The notes: a model not told the origin generated them from the letters alone. A DNA stretch of 64,000 bases from Flavobacterium daejeonense DSM 17708 (GCF_000425425.1 NZ_AUDK01000022.1:16237-80236), one strand, 5' to 3'; counted from the first letter of the stretch, positions 1 to 9,974 are shown. Translations and numbers: made by a program.

Positions 1-516
1 GTGGGTCATTCTATGGGCGGTTATGTAGCTTTGGCTTTTGCAGAAATATATCCTGATTATATAAAAGCTTTGGTTTTACTGAATTCCACTTCCAGAGCTG
101 ACAGCGACGAAAGAAAAGCAAATAGGGATCGCGCCATTAAAGCGGTAAAACAATCTTTTACCAATTTCATATCACTTTCGATTGCCAATTTATTCAGCGA
201 AGAAAACCGTGAAAGACTCAAAGATAAAATAGAAACAGTAAAAAACGAAGCCTTAAAAACACCTTTACAAGGAATCGTAGCCTCGCTCGAAGGCATGAAA
301 ACCAGGATGGATCGTGAAGTAATTCTACACCTGACACCTTATCCAAAAATGCTGATTCTGGGTCAAAAAGACCCGGTTTTGAATTACAAAGAAAATCTGG
401 AACAAACTGAAGAAACTGATGTACAACTTGTCACTTTTCCTGACGGACACATGAGCCATATTGAAAACGAAGCCGAATTAACTAAAGTTTTGTTAGACTT
501 TTTTAAGAAAGTTTAA
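1..516 (+). CDS. alpha/beta hydrolase, C-terminal part (cut by window edge)
   Basis: The visible 171 residues are the C-terminal part of an alpha/beta-hydrolase. The nucleophile elbow GHSMGG lies at the very start, so the N-terminal strands and oxyanion region lie outside the window. The GTG at position 1 is an internal valine codon, not a start. Further on come a helical cap rich in Lys and Glu, a strand with the acid region (LILGQKDPVL) and a final His (FPDGHMSHIE), which complete the Ser-Asp-His triad. The substrate cannot be read from the sequence. It ends 98 bases before the convergent AddB-like gene. Confidence 0.85.
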   Translation: MGHSMGGYVALAFAEIYPDYIKALVLLNSTSRADSDERKANRDRAIKAVKQSFTNFISLSIANLFSEENRERLKDKIETVKNEALKTPLQGIVASLEGMKTRMDREVILHLTPYPKMLILGQKDPVLNYKENLEQTEETDVQLVTFPDGHMSHIENEAELTKVLLDFFKKV

Positions 517-520
517 TATA

Positions 521-600
521 AACACAGATTACACAAATTAGCACAAATTAATCTTAGCGTGCTTTGCGTAAAACCTTTGTGTCCCGATAGCTATCGGGAT
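521..600. repeat. intergenic repeats: CACARATTA array plus palindrome
   Basis: This short convergent gap is filled with repeat-like sequence. Positions 522-550 hold three degenerate copies of a 9-10 base unit (CACAGATTA, CACAAATTA, CACAAATTA). Positions 551-581 hold a GTGCTTTGCGTAAAACC-type tract that I recall as a common flavobacterial intergenic sequence. Positions 582-599 are the perfect palindrome TCCCGATAGCTATCGGGA, which also occurs near 11184 and 63932. The palindrome could act as a convergent terminator, but it has no clear T-run. Confidence 0.6.
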
Positions 601-614
601 TTGTTGTTAAAAAA

Positions 615-3377
615 TTATATTTTCTCTTCAAACGGAACAGTTTCGTCTAATATTTCTTTTAACAACAACACAATTTGTTCAAGATAATTAGTCATTACTT
701 CATCGTTAATAATTTGCTGAATGTCTTTATCCTCTTTGAATTGAAAAGGTAAAAATCCTGATTTTAAATTTTTAAACGAAATAATTCCTGCTTCAATCGG
801 TTTTCCATTAGCTTCATTTTCATACATAAAAGCATAAGCCAAAACCTGAATGATTTTATCGTTTTTAAGCTCCTGAGTCAATCCGTTCCATGATTTCAAA
901 CTCACATTTCCTTTTTCGACTTTTCCTGTTTTATAATCAATAATTCGGATGACACCATTGCATTCTTCAATTCGATCGACATTTCCTTTGATTAAAACCG
1001 GAAACGGCAAATCAGGATGAATGAGTTCACGCTGAAATGTTTGTTCCAGCGCCATAATTTTAATCGCTTCATCAGCTTTTATACGCGCCAATTCCACTTT
1101 CAGGAAATTAAAAACATTGCGTTTAGCCACCTCAAAAGCCAAAAGATTTCGCCCTTTTTTGATTTCGCCTTCTTTGTAAACAATTTTGAACTGCTTTAAA
1201 ACCTCAGCATCAATTAGTTTAAAACAATTCTCAATATCAGCCTCCGAAATGAATTTTCCAATGAAAGGCGTATATAAAGCCAATAAGGTTTCGTGAATAA
1301 TCGTCCCCAAAGTATTCAACGCTATATTTTCCTCTACTTCTTCTACCTCGCGAATGCGCAGTATTTTTTGAAAATAAAACTGAATCGGATTCCTTATATA
1401 ACTTGTTAAAGCTGATGGCGAAAAACCATCTTTGGCAATTTCAGTCAAACGCGTCATTACCGCTGCAGATTTTTCAACAACCATAGGTTTATATGCTGTT
1501 TCGGGCAAAATCGCATTATAAATTTCGTGAGACAAATTATGATTTGGCTGTTTTTCAACTTCTAATTGGGTAATAAAACGGCTTTTTTCACCGGCATCCA
1601 AACCTTCACTTTCGGTGTTGTACAGCAAATACACATTTTTAGCGCGTTGCAACAAATGATAAAAATGATAGGTATAAATCGCGTCTTTTTCTTTAAAGGT
1701 TGGCAATCCCAATTCTCTTTTTACATCATAAGGAATAAAGGAATTTTGCGATTTTCCGGCGGGAAATTTCCCTTCATTCATAGAGGTCACAATCACAGTT
1801 TCAAAATCCAGCACACGACTTTCTAAAACTCCCATAATCTGCAAACCACTTAAAGGTTCTCCTTCAAAAGAAACTTCGGCTAAATCAATAAGCTGTTTAT
1901 AAATAGCATGCAACGTTTCAATTTTATCAATATGGCGATGTTTTGAATAGTACGTAATCAGTTTGTTAATCACTTTAAAAATAGCATAAACAAAGGCTTT
2001 AGTGATTTTTTCCTCTTCATTATCATTGCTTAAATTCTGTTTTACAGTCAATAATAATTCCGAAACAGATTGCAACACCGCTAACGAATTATCATCCCAT
2101 TTGTTAAAAAGCAACAAGAACAAATCCGATGGACTCTGATTCAATTCCATCAATTTCTGATGGCTGATAAATGTATAATTATTAGTATTGATAGTATTAA
2201 CCAAACGGGAGGTTTTAGCGTAAGGCTCTATCAGCGGATGCGTCAGAATATCCAAAACGTCTTTATAATAAAACACATAACTCGAAGATTTTCTCGACAA
2301 AGCATTCGTATGCATTTTAAATAATTTGGCAATCAAAATTTGAGCAGGATTATTTTTCCCCGAATAACCCATCGTGATATTCAAAGCCCCAACTGATGCA
2401 GGCAAAGAATACAACAAGGGAACCAAAAGATTTTCTTCGCCAAGGACAATAGCTACTTTATCTAATTTGTCCGAAGGATTTTGAGCAACAATTTGTTCAA
2501 TAATTTTACCGGATATTTTAGCCTGACCAATACTTTTTGGAGTACCAATAATTTGAATATTTTTAGATTGCGAAAAATCATCCACAATCCATTCAAAAGG
2601 ATTGAATTTATACTGTTTCCAATTTTCTTTAAAACGTCGTAAAAACAATCCGGCATCGTGATAAGGGTCATTTAAAAAGGTCTGATCGGCATCCCAAAAA
2701 ATTTGAGCCTGATCATTGGCTAACAAATGTTGGATAATTTTTTCCTCAGAAGCATTCAAGGCATTAAAACCTGCAAAAACGAACTCCGCATCAACAACAT
2801 TATTGGAAAAATGAGTAAGATTTGCCACCGCTTCGCGATAAATCAATCCCTGATAACCGATGCCTTTATTCAATAAATGCTGGTATAATGACTGATAATA
2901 AAGAGGTAATAATTTCCAAAAATCAATATACTTTTCCAATAATTGAGTTTTATTCTCCACGTCAATCCCCCATTTTTTAATGTCTTCAATATCTTTCAGA
3001 TACGACAAAACATGAATTGGATCCAGCAAATAGCGATCTATTTCATTAAAATCCTGTAAAAGTGTTTTGGCCCAATTGGCAAACAATTCAAAAGATTGCT
3101 GATTTGGTTTTTCAGTAACCGATAAATAAACCTCATAAAATTCAAACAGCAATTCGATTGCATCAACAGTCCGAATTCCGGCAATATCCTGAACAAAATC
3201 TTCAATGCTAATAATTTTTGGAGCCAGAATATTGTTTGAAACCCTTTTCCTCAGAGCTTCCATCAAAAAAACTTTGGCTCTTTTATTAGGCAAAACTATT
3301 ATGGTTTTAACCAGCCTATCCGAATATTTTTCAATTAAAACCTGAGCTATTTTATCTAGAAAAGTACTATTTATCAT
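615..3377 (-). CDS. AddB-like PD-(D/E)XK nuclease/inactivated helicase
   Basis: Probable second subunit of an AddAB/RecBCD-type double-strand-break repair complex. The 920-residue protein has a degenerate UvrD-like helicase body and a C-terminal PD-(D/E)XK nuclease domain, with VDRIEE near residue 797 and the catalytic DYKTGK near 811. I see no intact Walker A motif, as expected for AddB. The frame is open to 3422, but I prefer the ATG at 3377 because the extension runs through the terminator at 3391-3419. An AddA-like partner lies upstream on the same strand at 5077-8250, with ompA between. The family and nuclease motif are solid; the pairing is inferred from context. Confidence 0.85.
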   Translation of the reverse strand: MINSTFLDKIAQVLIEKYSDRLVKTIIVLPNKRAKVFLMEALRKRVSNNILAPKIISIEDFVQDIAGIRTVDAIELLFEFYEVYLSVTEKPNQQSFELFANWAKTLLQDFNEIDRYLLDPIHVLSYLKDIEDIKKWGIDVENKTQLLEKYIDFWKLLPLYYQSLYQHLLNKGIGYQGLIYREAVANLTHFSNNVVDAEFVFAGFNALNASEEKIIQHLLANDQAQIFWDADQTFLNDPYHDAGLFLRRFKENWKQYKFNPFEWIVDDFSQSKNIQIIGTPKSIGQAKISGKIIEQIVAQNPSDKLDKVAIVLGEENLLVPLLYSLPASVGALNITMGYSGKNNPAQILIAKLFKMHTNALSRKSSSYVFYYKDVLDILTHPLIEPYAKTSRLVNTINTNNYTFISHQKLMELNQSPSDLFLLLFNKWDDNSLAVLQSVSELLLTVKQNLSNDNEEEKITKAFVYAIFKVINKLITYYSKHRHIDKIETLHAIYKQLIDLAEVSFEGEPLSGLQIMGVLESRVLDFETVIVTSMNEGKFPAGKSQNSFIPYDVKRELGLPTFKEKDAIYTYHFYHLLQRAKNVYLLYNTESEGLDAGEKSRFITQLEVEKQPNHNLSHEIYNAILPETAYKPMVVEKSAAVMTRLTEIAKDGFSPSALTSYIRNPIQFYFQKILRIREVEEVEENIALNTLGTIIHETLLALYTPFIGKFISEADIENCFKLIDAEVLKQFKIVYKEGEIKKGRNLLAFEVAKRNVFNFLKVELARIKADEAIKIMALEQTFQRELIHPDLPFPVLIKGNVDRIEECNGVIRIIDYKTGKVEKGNVSLKSWNGLTQELKNDKIIQVLAYAFMYENEANGKPIEAGIISFKNLKSGFLPFQFKEDKDIQQIINDEVMTNYLEQIVLLLKEILDETVPFEEKI

Positions 3378-3390
3378 AGCATAAAAATAA

Positions 3391-3419
3391 AAAAACGCCC
3401 CGATAAACGGGGCGTTTTT
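3391..3419 (-). terminator. intrinsic terminator after ompA-like gene
   Basis: Perfect 7-bp stem CGCCCCG/CGGGGCG (3396-3402 with 3408-3414), loop ATAAA, flanked by five A and five T. It lies just past the stop of the OmpA-family gene and upstream of the AddB-like start at 3377, so it should separate the two transcripts. The flanks would let it work in both directions. Confidence 0.85.
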
Positions 3420-3439
3420 CAATAATTATTTAGAAGAAA

Positions 3440-4858
3440 TTATTTGATTAATTTCACTTCAGTTCTTCTGTTTAATGCTTTACCAGCAGCAGTTTTGTTA
3501 GTAGCAATTGGCATAGTTTCACCATATCCTACTGATTTCAATTTACTAGGAGAGATTCCTCTGTCTAATAAAGCATTTTTCACTACCGCAGCTCTGGCTT
3601 CAGAAAGTTTTTGGTTGAATGCTTCAGAACCATCGCTATCAGTGTGTCCTTCGATTAAGAACTCAGAGTTTGCGTAGTTTTTAAGCAATGCAGCCATAGC
3701 GTCTAATCTCTTAGGAACGTCAGCAGATTTAAATGTTGATTTTCCAGAGTTAAAGTAGATAAATCTAGCTTGAGATTTCAATTGATCCATAGCTTCTGGG
3801 GTTACTTCAGGACAACCTTTGTTACTAGCAGGCCCCGCAACTTCAGGACAAGCATCATCTTTATCAGCTACACCATCTTTATCTGTATCTGGCCAAGGAC
3901 AACCTGCGTTTTCTTTTGGACCAGCTACGTTAGGACATTTGTCGTCTTTATCAGCTACACCGTCTTTATCAGCATCCGGGCATCCTTTTAATGAAGCCAA
4001 ACCAGCTACATTAGGACAAGCATCTTCAGCGTCTGTGATTCCGTCACCATCAGCATCCGGACATCCTTTCAATGAAGCTAAACCAGCAACTTCAGGACAT
4101 GCATCTTCAGAATCAATAATTCCGTCACCGTCAGTATCAGGACAACCGTTGAATTGTTTTAAACCTGCAACTTCAGGACATGCATCGTCTTTATCATACA
4201 CTCCGTCACCGTCAGTGTCTTTTCCACCAAATTTGAAAACAACACCAGCTGTATGTTGGAAGTGAGAACGTTGCAATGGATCAGAACTATCAAATGCTTT
4301 TTTATAAGTAGTTCCTAATTCGATACCAACATTTTGAGAAACCCAAAAAGCTAATCCGGCACCTGCATTAACAGTTCCAAAACTACTATCTCCTAAGAAA
4401 GTATAACCTCCTCCTAAGTGTAAACTTGGATCAATAACTTGAGATTTGATTAGATTCATGAAACTATATTTCACTTTTCCATCAATTCCATAATACATTA
4501 AATCACCTGGATTAGTAACAATCATACCCCTACCATCGTGACCCGGAGCAGTTGGATCAAAAGTTACCAACTTATCAATTTTGTTAACAGAACCCTGAAG
4601 TCCTACTGTAAAATTGCTTCCCACGTAACGGGATACACTTAAATAAGATACTGAAGGCAGAATATTCCAATTGTTTTTCACATCAAATGGCTGAGAAAAA
4701 TGACGATCTAACCAATTATTACCTCCGCCTGCACTAGTTCTAGTATCCACGGCATTTACTCCAAAAGCAATTGCCCATGGATTGTTACTGTCTTGCGCCT
4801 GAGAGCTAACCCCCATAGCCATCAGCACAGCAACAAAAAGTCTGTTAAGATGTTTCAT
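3440..4858 (-). CDS. OmpA-family outer-membrane protein with thrombospondin type 3 repeats
   Basis: A major-porin-like envelope protein that tethers outer membrane to peptidoglycan. Residues 1-22 form a signal peptide ending SSQAQ. Residues about 25-205 form an outer-membrane beta-barrel region. Residues about 211-350 carry five calcium-binding thrombospondin type 3 repeats ([19 protein letters not shown] and variants). Residues about 360-472 are the OmpA-like peptidoglycan-binding domain, with [20 protein letters not shown] and the C-terminal [10 protein letters not shown]. The length of 472 is usual for Bacteroidota members. It has its own promoter (4896-4927) and terminator (3391-3419), so it is probably transcribed alone and strongly. 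Confidence 0.93.
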   Translation of the reverse strand: MKHLNRLFVAVLMAMGVSSQAQDSNNPWAIAFGVNAVDTRTSAGGGNNWLDRHFSQPFDVKNNWNILPSVSYLSVSRYVGSNFTVGLQGSVNKIDKLVTFDPTAPGHDGRGMIVTNPGDLMYYGIDGKVKYSFMNLIKSQVIDPSLHLGGGYTFLGDSSFGTVNAGAGLAFWVSQNVGIELGTTYKKAFDSSDPLQRSHFQHTAGVVFKFGGKDTDGDGVYDKDDACPEVAGLKQFNGCPDTDGDGIIDSEDACPEVAGLASLKGCPDADGDGITDAEDACPNVAGLASLKGCPDADKDGVADKDDKCPNVAGPKENAGCPWPDTDKDGVADKDDACPEVAGPASNKGCPEVTPEAMDQLKSQARFIYFNSGKSTFKSADVPKRLDAMAALLKNYANSEFLIEGHTDSDGSEAFNQKLSEARAAVVKNALLDRGISPSKLKSVGYGETMPIATNKTAAGKALNRRTEVKLIK

Positions 4859-4895
4859 ACTTAATTTTTTTAATTACAATTTAGTTAATTACAGA

Positions 4896-4927
4896 CAAAA
4901 ATAACGCGTAATTTTTTAACTACAAAA
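4896..4927 (-). promoter_or_regulatory. Bacteroidota promoter of ompA-like gene
   Basis: Read on the minus strand: TTTTG at 4927-4923, a 19-nt spacer, then TATTTTTG at 4903-4896. This fits the Bacteroidota consensus TTG-N17-23-TAnnTTTG. The start site would fall near 4890, giving a leader of about 30 nt before the ATG at 4858. Confidence 0.7.
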
Positions 4928-5076
4928 TAGAATGTTAAAAAAAAAGATACATGTAAGGTATTTTAAACTGACTAAATCCATAAAAATTAGTACTTAACAA
5001 AACAAATCCTCATAATTTTAACAACCAGAAACCGCAAAAAATCAAATTTCTATTTCAAAAAACACCAAAAAAAAAA

Positions 5077-8000
5077 TCACAAATACACAACTTTCACTTC
5101 CTGACCGATAAACACCAATGCTTTTTGAACAACTTTTAAATCCATTAATTCAATCGCCAGTTGATATTCTTCTAACTGTTTTTGATATTTAGCCTGATAA
5201 GCCCCTGTTTTATAATCCAACAACAAAACTTCTTTATTTCTATCAATCACAATTCTATCCGGCTTAATAATCCTTCCTTCTTTTTGAATAATCGTTTGCT
5301 CATTTAACACTTCATTACCTTCCGCAAAAAAAGGCACTAACAAAGCATGATTTACCACTTTCAAAATTGTTTCCGACACTTTTTCTTTTTGCTCCACATG
5401 AATCAAACCATTTTCAACCGATTTTTCAACAGCCACATCCACATCCGATTTTGATTTCACAAAAGACATGATTTCATGTATCACATTCCCATATTCGATA
5501 GACTCCTGCTGATGCGTTCCCCACATTAAAGCTTCCTGTTGTGCAATTTTTACTTTCTTAGGCTCTAAAATTTCCACAACGCTTTCAATCGGTTTTGAAG
5601 CATCAACATGTTTAACCAACAAAGAAAGCTTTGTCTTTTCACCAAATTCGTATTCTAATTTATTCTCTTCAAATAAACCTTTACTGATTAAGTAATTAAC
5701 AAAAAAAGAAGACATATCTCCCTGTTTAACTTCGCCTTTGTTGGTCAAATTCATATTAGAAATCAAATACAACTGCTCTTCGGCACGGGTTAAGGCCACA
5801 TACAAAACATTGATGTTATCCAACAACTCTTCCTGTTTTTTCTGCCCGTACACTTTTTTGGCATTTTCCCCAAAACCTTCAATTGCTGCACTATTATCGA
5901 TTAAAACTTTTGGCATCCCCAAGTCCATTTCATCAGTGTCCAGCCATAGTTTGTCTTTCGGTTTTCGCCCATAATCCTCTTCAGCAAAAGGCATAATCAC
6001 CACCGGAAACTCTAATCCTTTTGATTTATGAATCGTCATAATTCGCACTGCATTATTTCCTTCGGGAGACGGAATACTGTATTTAGAACCATTTTTATCC
6101 CAAAAATCCAGAAAATCAGCAATTCCAGCCTGATTACGCACATCCCGTTCCAAAACAATATCCAAAAAGTATTGTACATAAGCACTTTGGCTTTGATCCT
6201 TATTTGAAATAAATTTTAAAACAATCAATTCTACCGCTTCATATAAAGATTTTTTTCGAATATTTTGAAACGAAAGTGAAATGTCAAAATTACACAACCA
6301 TTGTTCAAAATCCTCTTCGCTTGTTCGCTGCATTCCCTGAGCAATAAAATCATGTTCCGCCAACTGTTCCGGAAGATTTTCAGCGATGTAATACAAGAAA
6401 TAAGCCTTCGATTCTAAATCGGCATTATTTTTCAGGTATCTTAAAAAGTGAATCACAAAACGAACTTCGGTCGCATTTTGAATCATCAAAGTTTCCGATG
6501 ACAACAACGGAATCCTTTCTTCGGTCAAATAATTCGCTATCGCAATTCCCTGATCACGTTTACGGGTCAAAATCACAACATCTTTATACTCAAAACCTTC
6601 CCGAAGCACTTTTTGAATAGTATTTAGCGTAGCCAAAAGATACAAATCCGTTTTACCCAAAACTTCTTCCTCATTTTCTGTTTCCTCTGTTTTTGGAATG
6701 AAAGAAATATTTACATAACCTCCTTTTTTAGCATTAGTATGCTGATGACTATGATTTTCATATAAATCTTTATAATCTTCCTGTTCAAACTCCGATGCAA
6801 TTGACCTGAAAAAATCATTATTAAATTCAATAATCTGAGAATACGAACGGTAATTTTTATCCAGATGTTCAATTTTTTTATCCGGATTGTTAAACGGATT
6901 TTCGTCCTTACTCAATTCAATAAATTGTTCGGCTTTTCCACCACGCCAACGGTAAATAGATTGTTTTGGATCACCCACAATCATCAAAGTCCCTTTATTT
7001 CCGTAATCATCCTGACCGGAAAGCGCATTATCGATAAGCGGAATTAAATTTTTCCATTGCATTTCGGAAGTATCCTGAAATTCGTCAATAAAAAAATGAC
7101 GGTAACGCTCGCCCAATCTTTCATATATAAAAGGAGCCGGCTGATTTTGAATTTCGCGCTGAATAATTGCATTAAATTCCGAAATAGAAAGCACATTTTG
7201 CTCTTCCTGAATTTTCGCCAATTCGTTACTTACCGTATTGAGTAGCGAAAGCGGTGTGATGTTTTTCAAAAAAGCTTTGTAGAAATTTATTTTTTCAAAA
7301 ATCTTATAAATCTTATCCAAAAGTTGCAACAAATCCGGAATAATATTTTCAATCAACGCCCGGTCTTTAGCCGTTTTATTGATAGCAATATCGTCAAACT
7401 CATGAAACGTTTTATTCTTCGGATTAAATTTTCCATCGCGGATACTCGCCAAATGATTTGGAAAAGTGCCTCTGGAAAAAGATTTAGAGTCAATTCCGTT
7501 TTTTTCAATCAACAACAAAGCTTCCTCTGCCAAAACCACCGTTTCTTTTTCCAGTGTTTTACAGATTTCGGCTAATTTTTTCTTGATTTCAACAAATTCT
7601 CCAATAGATTTATCCTGAAACTGCACAATTTCGTTACGATTGTTTTCATTCAAAATCAATCTTCCTGTTTCGAGAATTTCACGGGAAACATCCCAGGACT
7701 TATCGTCATCGGTTTTTTCCATGGTAAAATCGACGAGCAAATTAGTCAAAACATCATCTTCTCCGGCTTGTGCAATAATAGCGTCAACTGCTTCGGTTAA
7801 TAAATTTTCGGTATCCAAAGTCACCTCAAAAGTCATCGGTAAATTCAAATCGTGTGCAAAAGCACGAATCACCTTGTGCGTAAATTTATCGATGGTCGAA
7901 ATATCAAAAGCAGCATAATTATGAATAATATGCTTGATGATTTGTTGCGATTTACTTTTGATTACATTCAGCGACAATTTTCTATCCCAATCCTGAGTGT

Positions 8001-8250
8001 CATTTACCAAATCCTGCATTAAATCTAAGGCTTTCTGCGAAGGTTCGTCTTTTGCAAATTCAGACAAACTACCCACAATCCGGCTTTTCATTTCGTGTAC
8101 CGCCTTATTGGTAAAAGTAATCGCCAAAATATTACGGTAAGCATCATTTTTAGGCGAAGTGAGAATAATTTTCAGGTATTCTTTTACCAAAGTATAAGTT
8201 TTACCCGAACCTGCTGATGCGTCATAAATTGAAAAAGAATGTCTTTGCAT
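5077..8250 (-). CDS. AddA/RecB-like UvrD helicase-nuclease
   Basis: A 1057-residue ATP-dependent helicase with a terminal nuclease, the motor subunit of an AddAB-type recombination complex. Superfamily 1A motifs appear in order: Walker A ASAGSGKT (11-18), DEFQDTSEMQW (about 390), GDPKQSIYRWRGG (about 425), NYRSYSQIIEF, TIHKSKGLEFP (about 738) and VALTRAEEQLYL (about 820). The C-terminal PD-(D/E)XK site shows PDRIVID and LLLDYKTG (about 1012). The gene is divergent from rbfA. It and the AddB-like gene are co-oriented, interrupted only by ompA. The exact subfamily (AddA or RecB) is not settled by eye. Confidence 0.9.
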   Translation of the reverse strand: MQRHSFSIYDASAGSGKTYTLVKEYLKIILTSPKNDAYRNILAITFTNKAVHEMKSRIVGSLSEFAKDEPSQKALDLMQDLVNDTQDWDRKLSLNVIKSKSQQIIKHIIHNYAAFDISTIDKFTHKVIRAFAHDLNLPMTFEVTLDTENLLTEAVDAIIAQAGEDDVLTNLLVDFTMEKTDDDKSWDVSREILETGRLILNENNRNEIVQFQDKSIGEFVEIKKKLAEICKTLEKETVVLAEEALLLIEKNGIDSKSFSRGTFPNHLASIRDGKFNPKNKTFHEFDDIAINKTAKDRALIENIIPDLLQLLDKIYKIFEKINFYKAFLKNITPLSLLNTVSNELAKIQEEQNVLSISEFNAIIQREIQNQPAPFIYERLGERYRHFFIDEFQDTSEMQWKNLIPLIDNALSGQDDYGNKGTLMIVGDPKQSIYRWRGGKAEQFIELSKDENPFNNPDKKIEHLDKNYRSYSQIIEFNNDFFRSIASEFEQEDYKDLYENHSHQHTNAKKGGYVNISFIPKTEETENEEEVLGKTDLYLLATLNTIQKVLREGFEYKDVVILTRKRDQGIAIANYLTEERIPLLSSETLMIQNATEVRFVIHFLRYLKNNADLESKAYFLYYIAENLPEQLAEHDFIAQGMQRTSEEDFEQWLCNFDISLSFQNIRKKSLYEAVELIVLKFISNKDQSQSAYVQYFLDIVLERDVRNQAGIADFLDFWDKNGSKYSIPSPEGNNAVRIMTIHKSKGLEFPVVIMPFAEEDYGRKPKDKLWLDTDEMDLGMPKVLIDNSAAIEGFGENAKKVYGQKKQEELLDNINVLYVALTRAEEQLYLISNMNLTNKGEVKQGDMSSFFVNYLISKGLFEENKLEYEFGEKTKLSLLVKHVDASKPIESVVEILEPKKVKIAQQEALMWGTHQQESIEYGNVIHEIMSFVKSKSDVDVAVEKSVENGLIHVEQKEKVSETILKVVNHALLVPFFAEGNEVLNEQTIIQKEGRIIKPDRIVIDRNKEVLLLDYKTGAYQAKYQKQLEEYQLAIELMDLKVVQKALVFIGQEVKVVYL

Positions 8251-8336
8251 TTAGATTTTTGATTGCTGATTAACAATTTTTAATTTCAAATGTTTCAGCA
8301 AAACTAAAAAGCCCAAAAAAATCAGAAATTATAAAA

Positions 8337-8369
8337 TTGTTCGTTGAATGCTTAAAAGTAGTATTTTTG
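8337..8369 (+). promoter_or_regulatory. rbfA promoter, possibly leaderless
   Basis: TTG (8337-8339), 22-nt spacer, TATTTTTG (8362-8369). Only four bases separate the -7 box from the ATG at 8374, so transcription should start at or within a base or two of the start codon. That would give a leaderless mRNA. Confidence 0.55.
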
Positions 8370-8373
8370 CACT

Positions 8374-8766
8374 ATGGAAACAAACAGACAGAAAAAAATA
8401 GGCGGAGTTATTCAAAAAGATTTGGTGGATATTCTGCAAGGTGAAGTGAGAAAAAACGGAGTTAGTAATTTGGTTATTTCGGTATCCAAAGTTTCTGTAA
8501 CCAGCGATTTATCTGTAGCAACCGTATATTTGAGTATTTTTCCTCAGGAAAAAGCTCAGGAAACTTTGGAAGGGATTAAATCAAACACTCCTTTGATTAA
8601 GCACGATTTAGCGCAACGTGTCCGCAAACAACTACGCCGTGTTCCTAATTTAGTTTTCTTTATCGATGACTCTTTGGATTATATTGAAAAAATTGACAAT
8701 GCTTTGAAAAACAAAGAAAATCCAATTGAAAACAGAGATTTATTAGACCGAAGAAAACAATTTTAA
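8374..8766 (+). CDS. rbfA: 30S ribosome-binding factor RbfA
   Basis: Ribosome maturation factor that binds the 30S subunit and helps process the 16S rRNA 5' end. The 130 residues form a single KH-like RbfA domain. Recognisable segments are the N-terminal ETNRQKKIGGVIQKDL, the central VSVTSDLSVATVYLSIFP and LRRVPNLVFFIDDSLDYIEKI. Length matches the family. The permease gene begins 4 bases after its stop, so the two are probably translated from one message. Its promoter sits almost on the start codon. Confidence 0.93.
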   Translation: METNRQKKIGGVIQKDLVDILQGEVRKNGVSNLVISVSKVSVTSDLSVATVYLSIFPQEKAQETLEGIKSNTPLIKHDLAQRVRKQLRRVPNLVFFIDDSLDYIEKIDNALKNKENPIENRDLLDRRKQF

Positions 8767-8770
8767 GCAT

Positions 8771-9970
8771 TTGAATTTTCCGCTTTACATAGCCAAACGC
8801 TACATTCGCAGCAACAGTAAAAACAATGCCATCAATATCATCAATCGTATTGCGAGCATGGGAATTATTGTAGGCGCGATGGCTTTGTTTGTGGTTTTAT
8901 CGGTTTTTAGCGGACTAAAAGTTTTTAGTCTTTCATTTAGCAACAACATTGACCCCGACTTAAAAATATCGAGTACACTTGGTAAATCTTTTTTAGTCAC
9001 TCCCGAACAAGAGAACAAAATCAAAAAAATTGAAGGTGTTGCGGCTTTTTCCAAAATTATTGAAGAACGCGTTTTATTTACCTTCAACAACAAACAGGAG
9101 GTCACTTACCTAAAAGGCGTTGACTCCAATTACAGCAACGTTAACAACGTTAACAAAATACTTTACAACGGCCAATGGCTTGAAAAAAACACTTATCAGG
9201 TAGTTGTGGGTTTTGGTTTTGTGCAAAAACTCTCTTTAGGCTTAATGGATTTCAATAACCATCTGGAAGTTTTAGTTCCAAAAGCCGGAAAAGGAAACAT
9301 TGAAAGCGCCGAAGATGCCTTCAATTCATCTGAAATTTTTCCAATTGGGATTTATGCCATAAATGAAGATTTGGACTCCAAATATGTTTTTGCCGATTTA
9401 GGATTGGCTCAGGAATTATTGGAATACAAATCCAATCAGGTTTCCGGAATTGAACTCAAAGAAAAACCTAACTCCGATGAAAATGCAATTATTAAAGAAT
9501 TAAAGAACATTTTTAACGGAAAAATCACCGTAAAAAACCGCGCGCAACTCAACGAATCCTTATATAAAATGTTGAACACTGAGAATATCGCGGTGTATTT
9601 AATTTTCACCTTGGTCATTATTGTGGCACTTTTTAACCTCATAGGAGCTCTGATTATGATGATTCTGGACAAAAAAGGGAATCTAAAAACCCTTTTTAAT
9701 CTGGGAACAGAAATTAAAAGTCTGCGAAAAATATTTTTACTTCAAGGGACTTTACTAAGTGTTTTTGGCGGACTAATCGGCCTTGCTCTGGGAATTGTTA
9801 TTGTGCTTTTACAACAACATTTTGAATGGATTATGATTACTCCAACGCTGGCTTATCCTGTAGTTTTTTCGATGGAAAATGTTGTAATCGTCATGGCAAC
9901 CATTACCACACTGGGATTTATTGCTTCGCTAATTGCGAGTAGTCGTGTGAGTGAAAAGTTATTGGATTAA
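8771..9970 (+). CDS. LolC/LolE-like ABC transporter permease (FtsX domain), TTG start
   Basis: A 399-residue inner-membrane permease of the FtsX/LolC-E type, probably involved in lipoprotein release. It begins NFPLYIAKRYIRS, the usual N-terminus of this family. One membrane helix follows (about 35-52), then a large periplasmic domain, then three helices at about 275-298, 318-342 and 366-388. The start codon is TTG at 8771: the family N-terminus begins exactly there and no ATG lies nearby. It sits 4 bases after rbfA. No ATPase subunit is encoded nearby, so the partner must be elsewhere. Confidence 0.88.
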   Translation: MNFPLYIAKRYIRSNSKNNAINIINRIASMGIIVGAMALFVVLSVFSGLKVFSLSFSNNIDPDLKISSTLGKSFLVTPEQENKIKKIEGVAAFSKIIEERVLFTFNNKQEVTYLKGVDSNYSNVNNVNKILYNGQWLEKNTYQVVVGFGFVQKLSLGLMDFNNHLEVLVPKAGKGNIESAEDAFNSSEIFPIGIYAINEDLDSKYVFADLGLAQELLEYKSNQVSGIELKEKPNSDENAIIKELKNIFNGKITVKNRAQLNESLYKMLNTENIAVYLIFTLVIIVALFNLIGALIMMILDKKGNLKTLFNLGTEIKSLRKIFLLQGTLLSVFGGLIGLALGIVIVLLQQHFEWIMITPTLAYPVVFSMENVVIVMATITTLGFIASLIASSRVSEKLLD

Positions 9971-9974
9971 AAAA

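Noticed and set aside
3378..3422. Upstream extension of the AddB-like protein
   Set aside because: The extension runs through the terminator of the upstream ompA-like gene.
3819..4265. 148-codon frame antisense to the OmpA thrombospondin repeats
   Set aside because: Repetitive mirror of the Asp/Gly-rich repeats; the opposite strand codes a clear OmpA-family protein.
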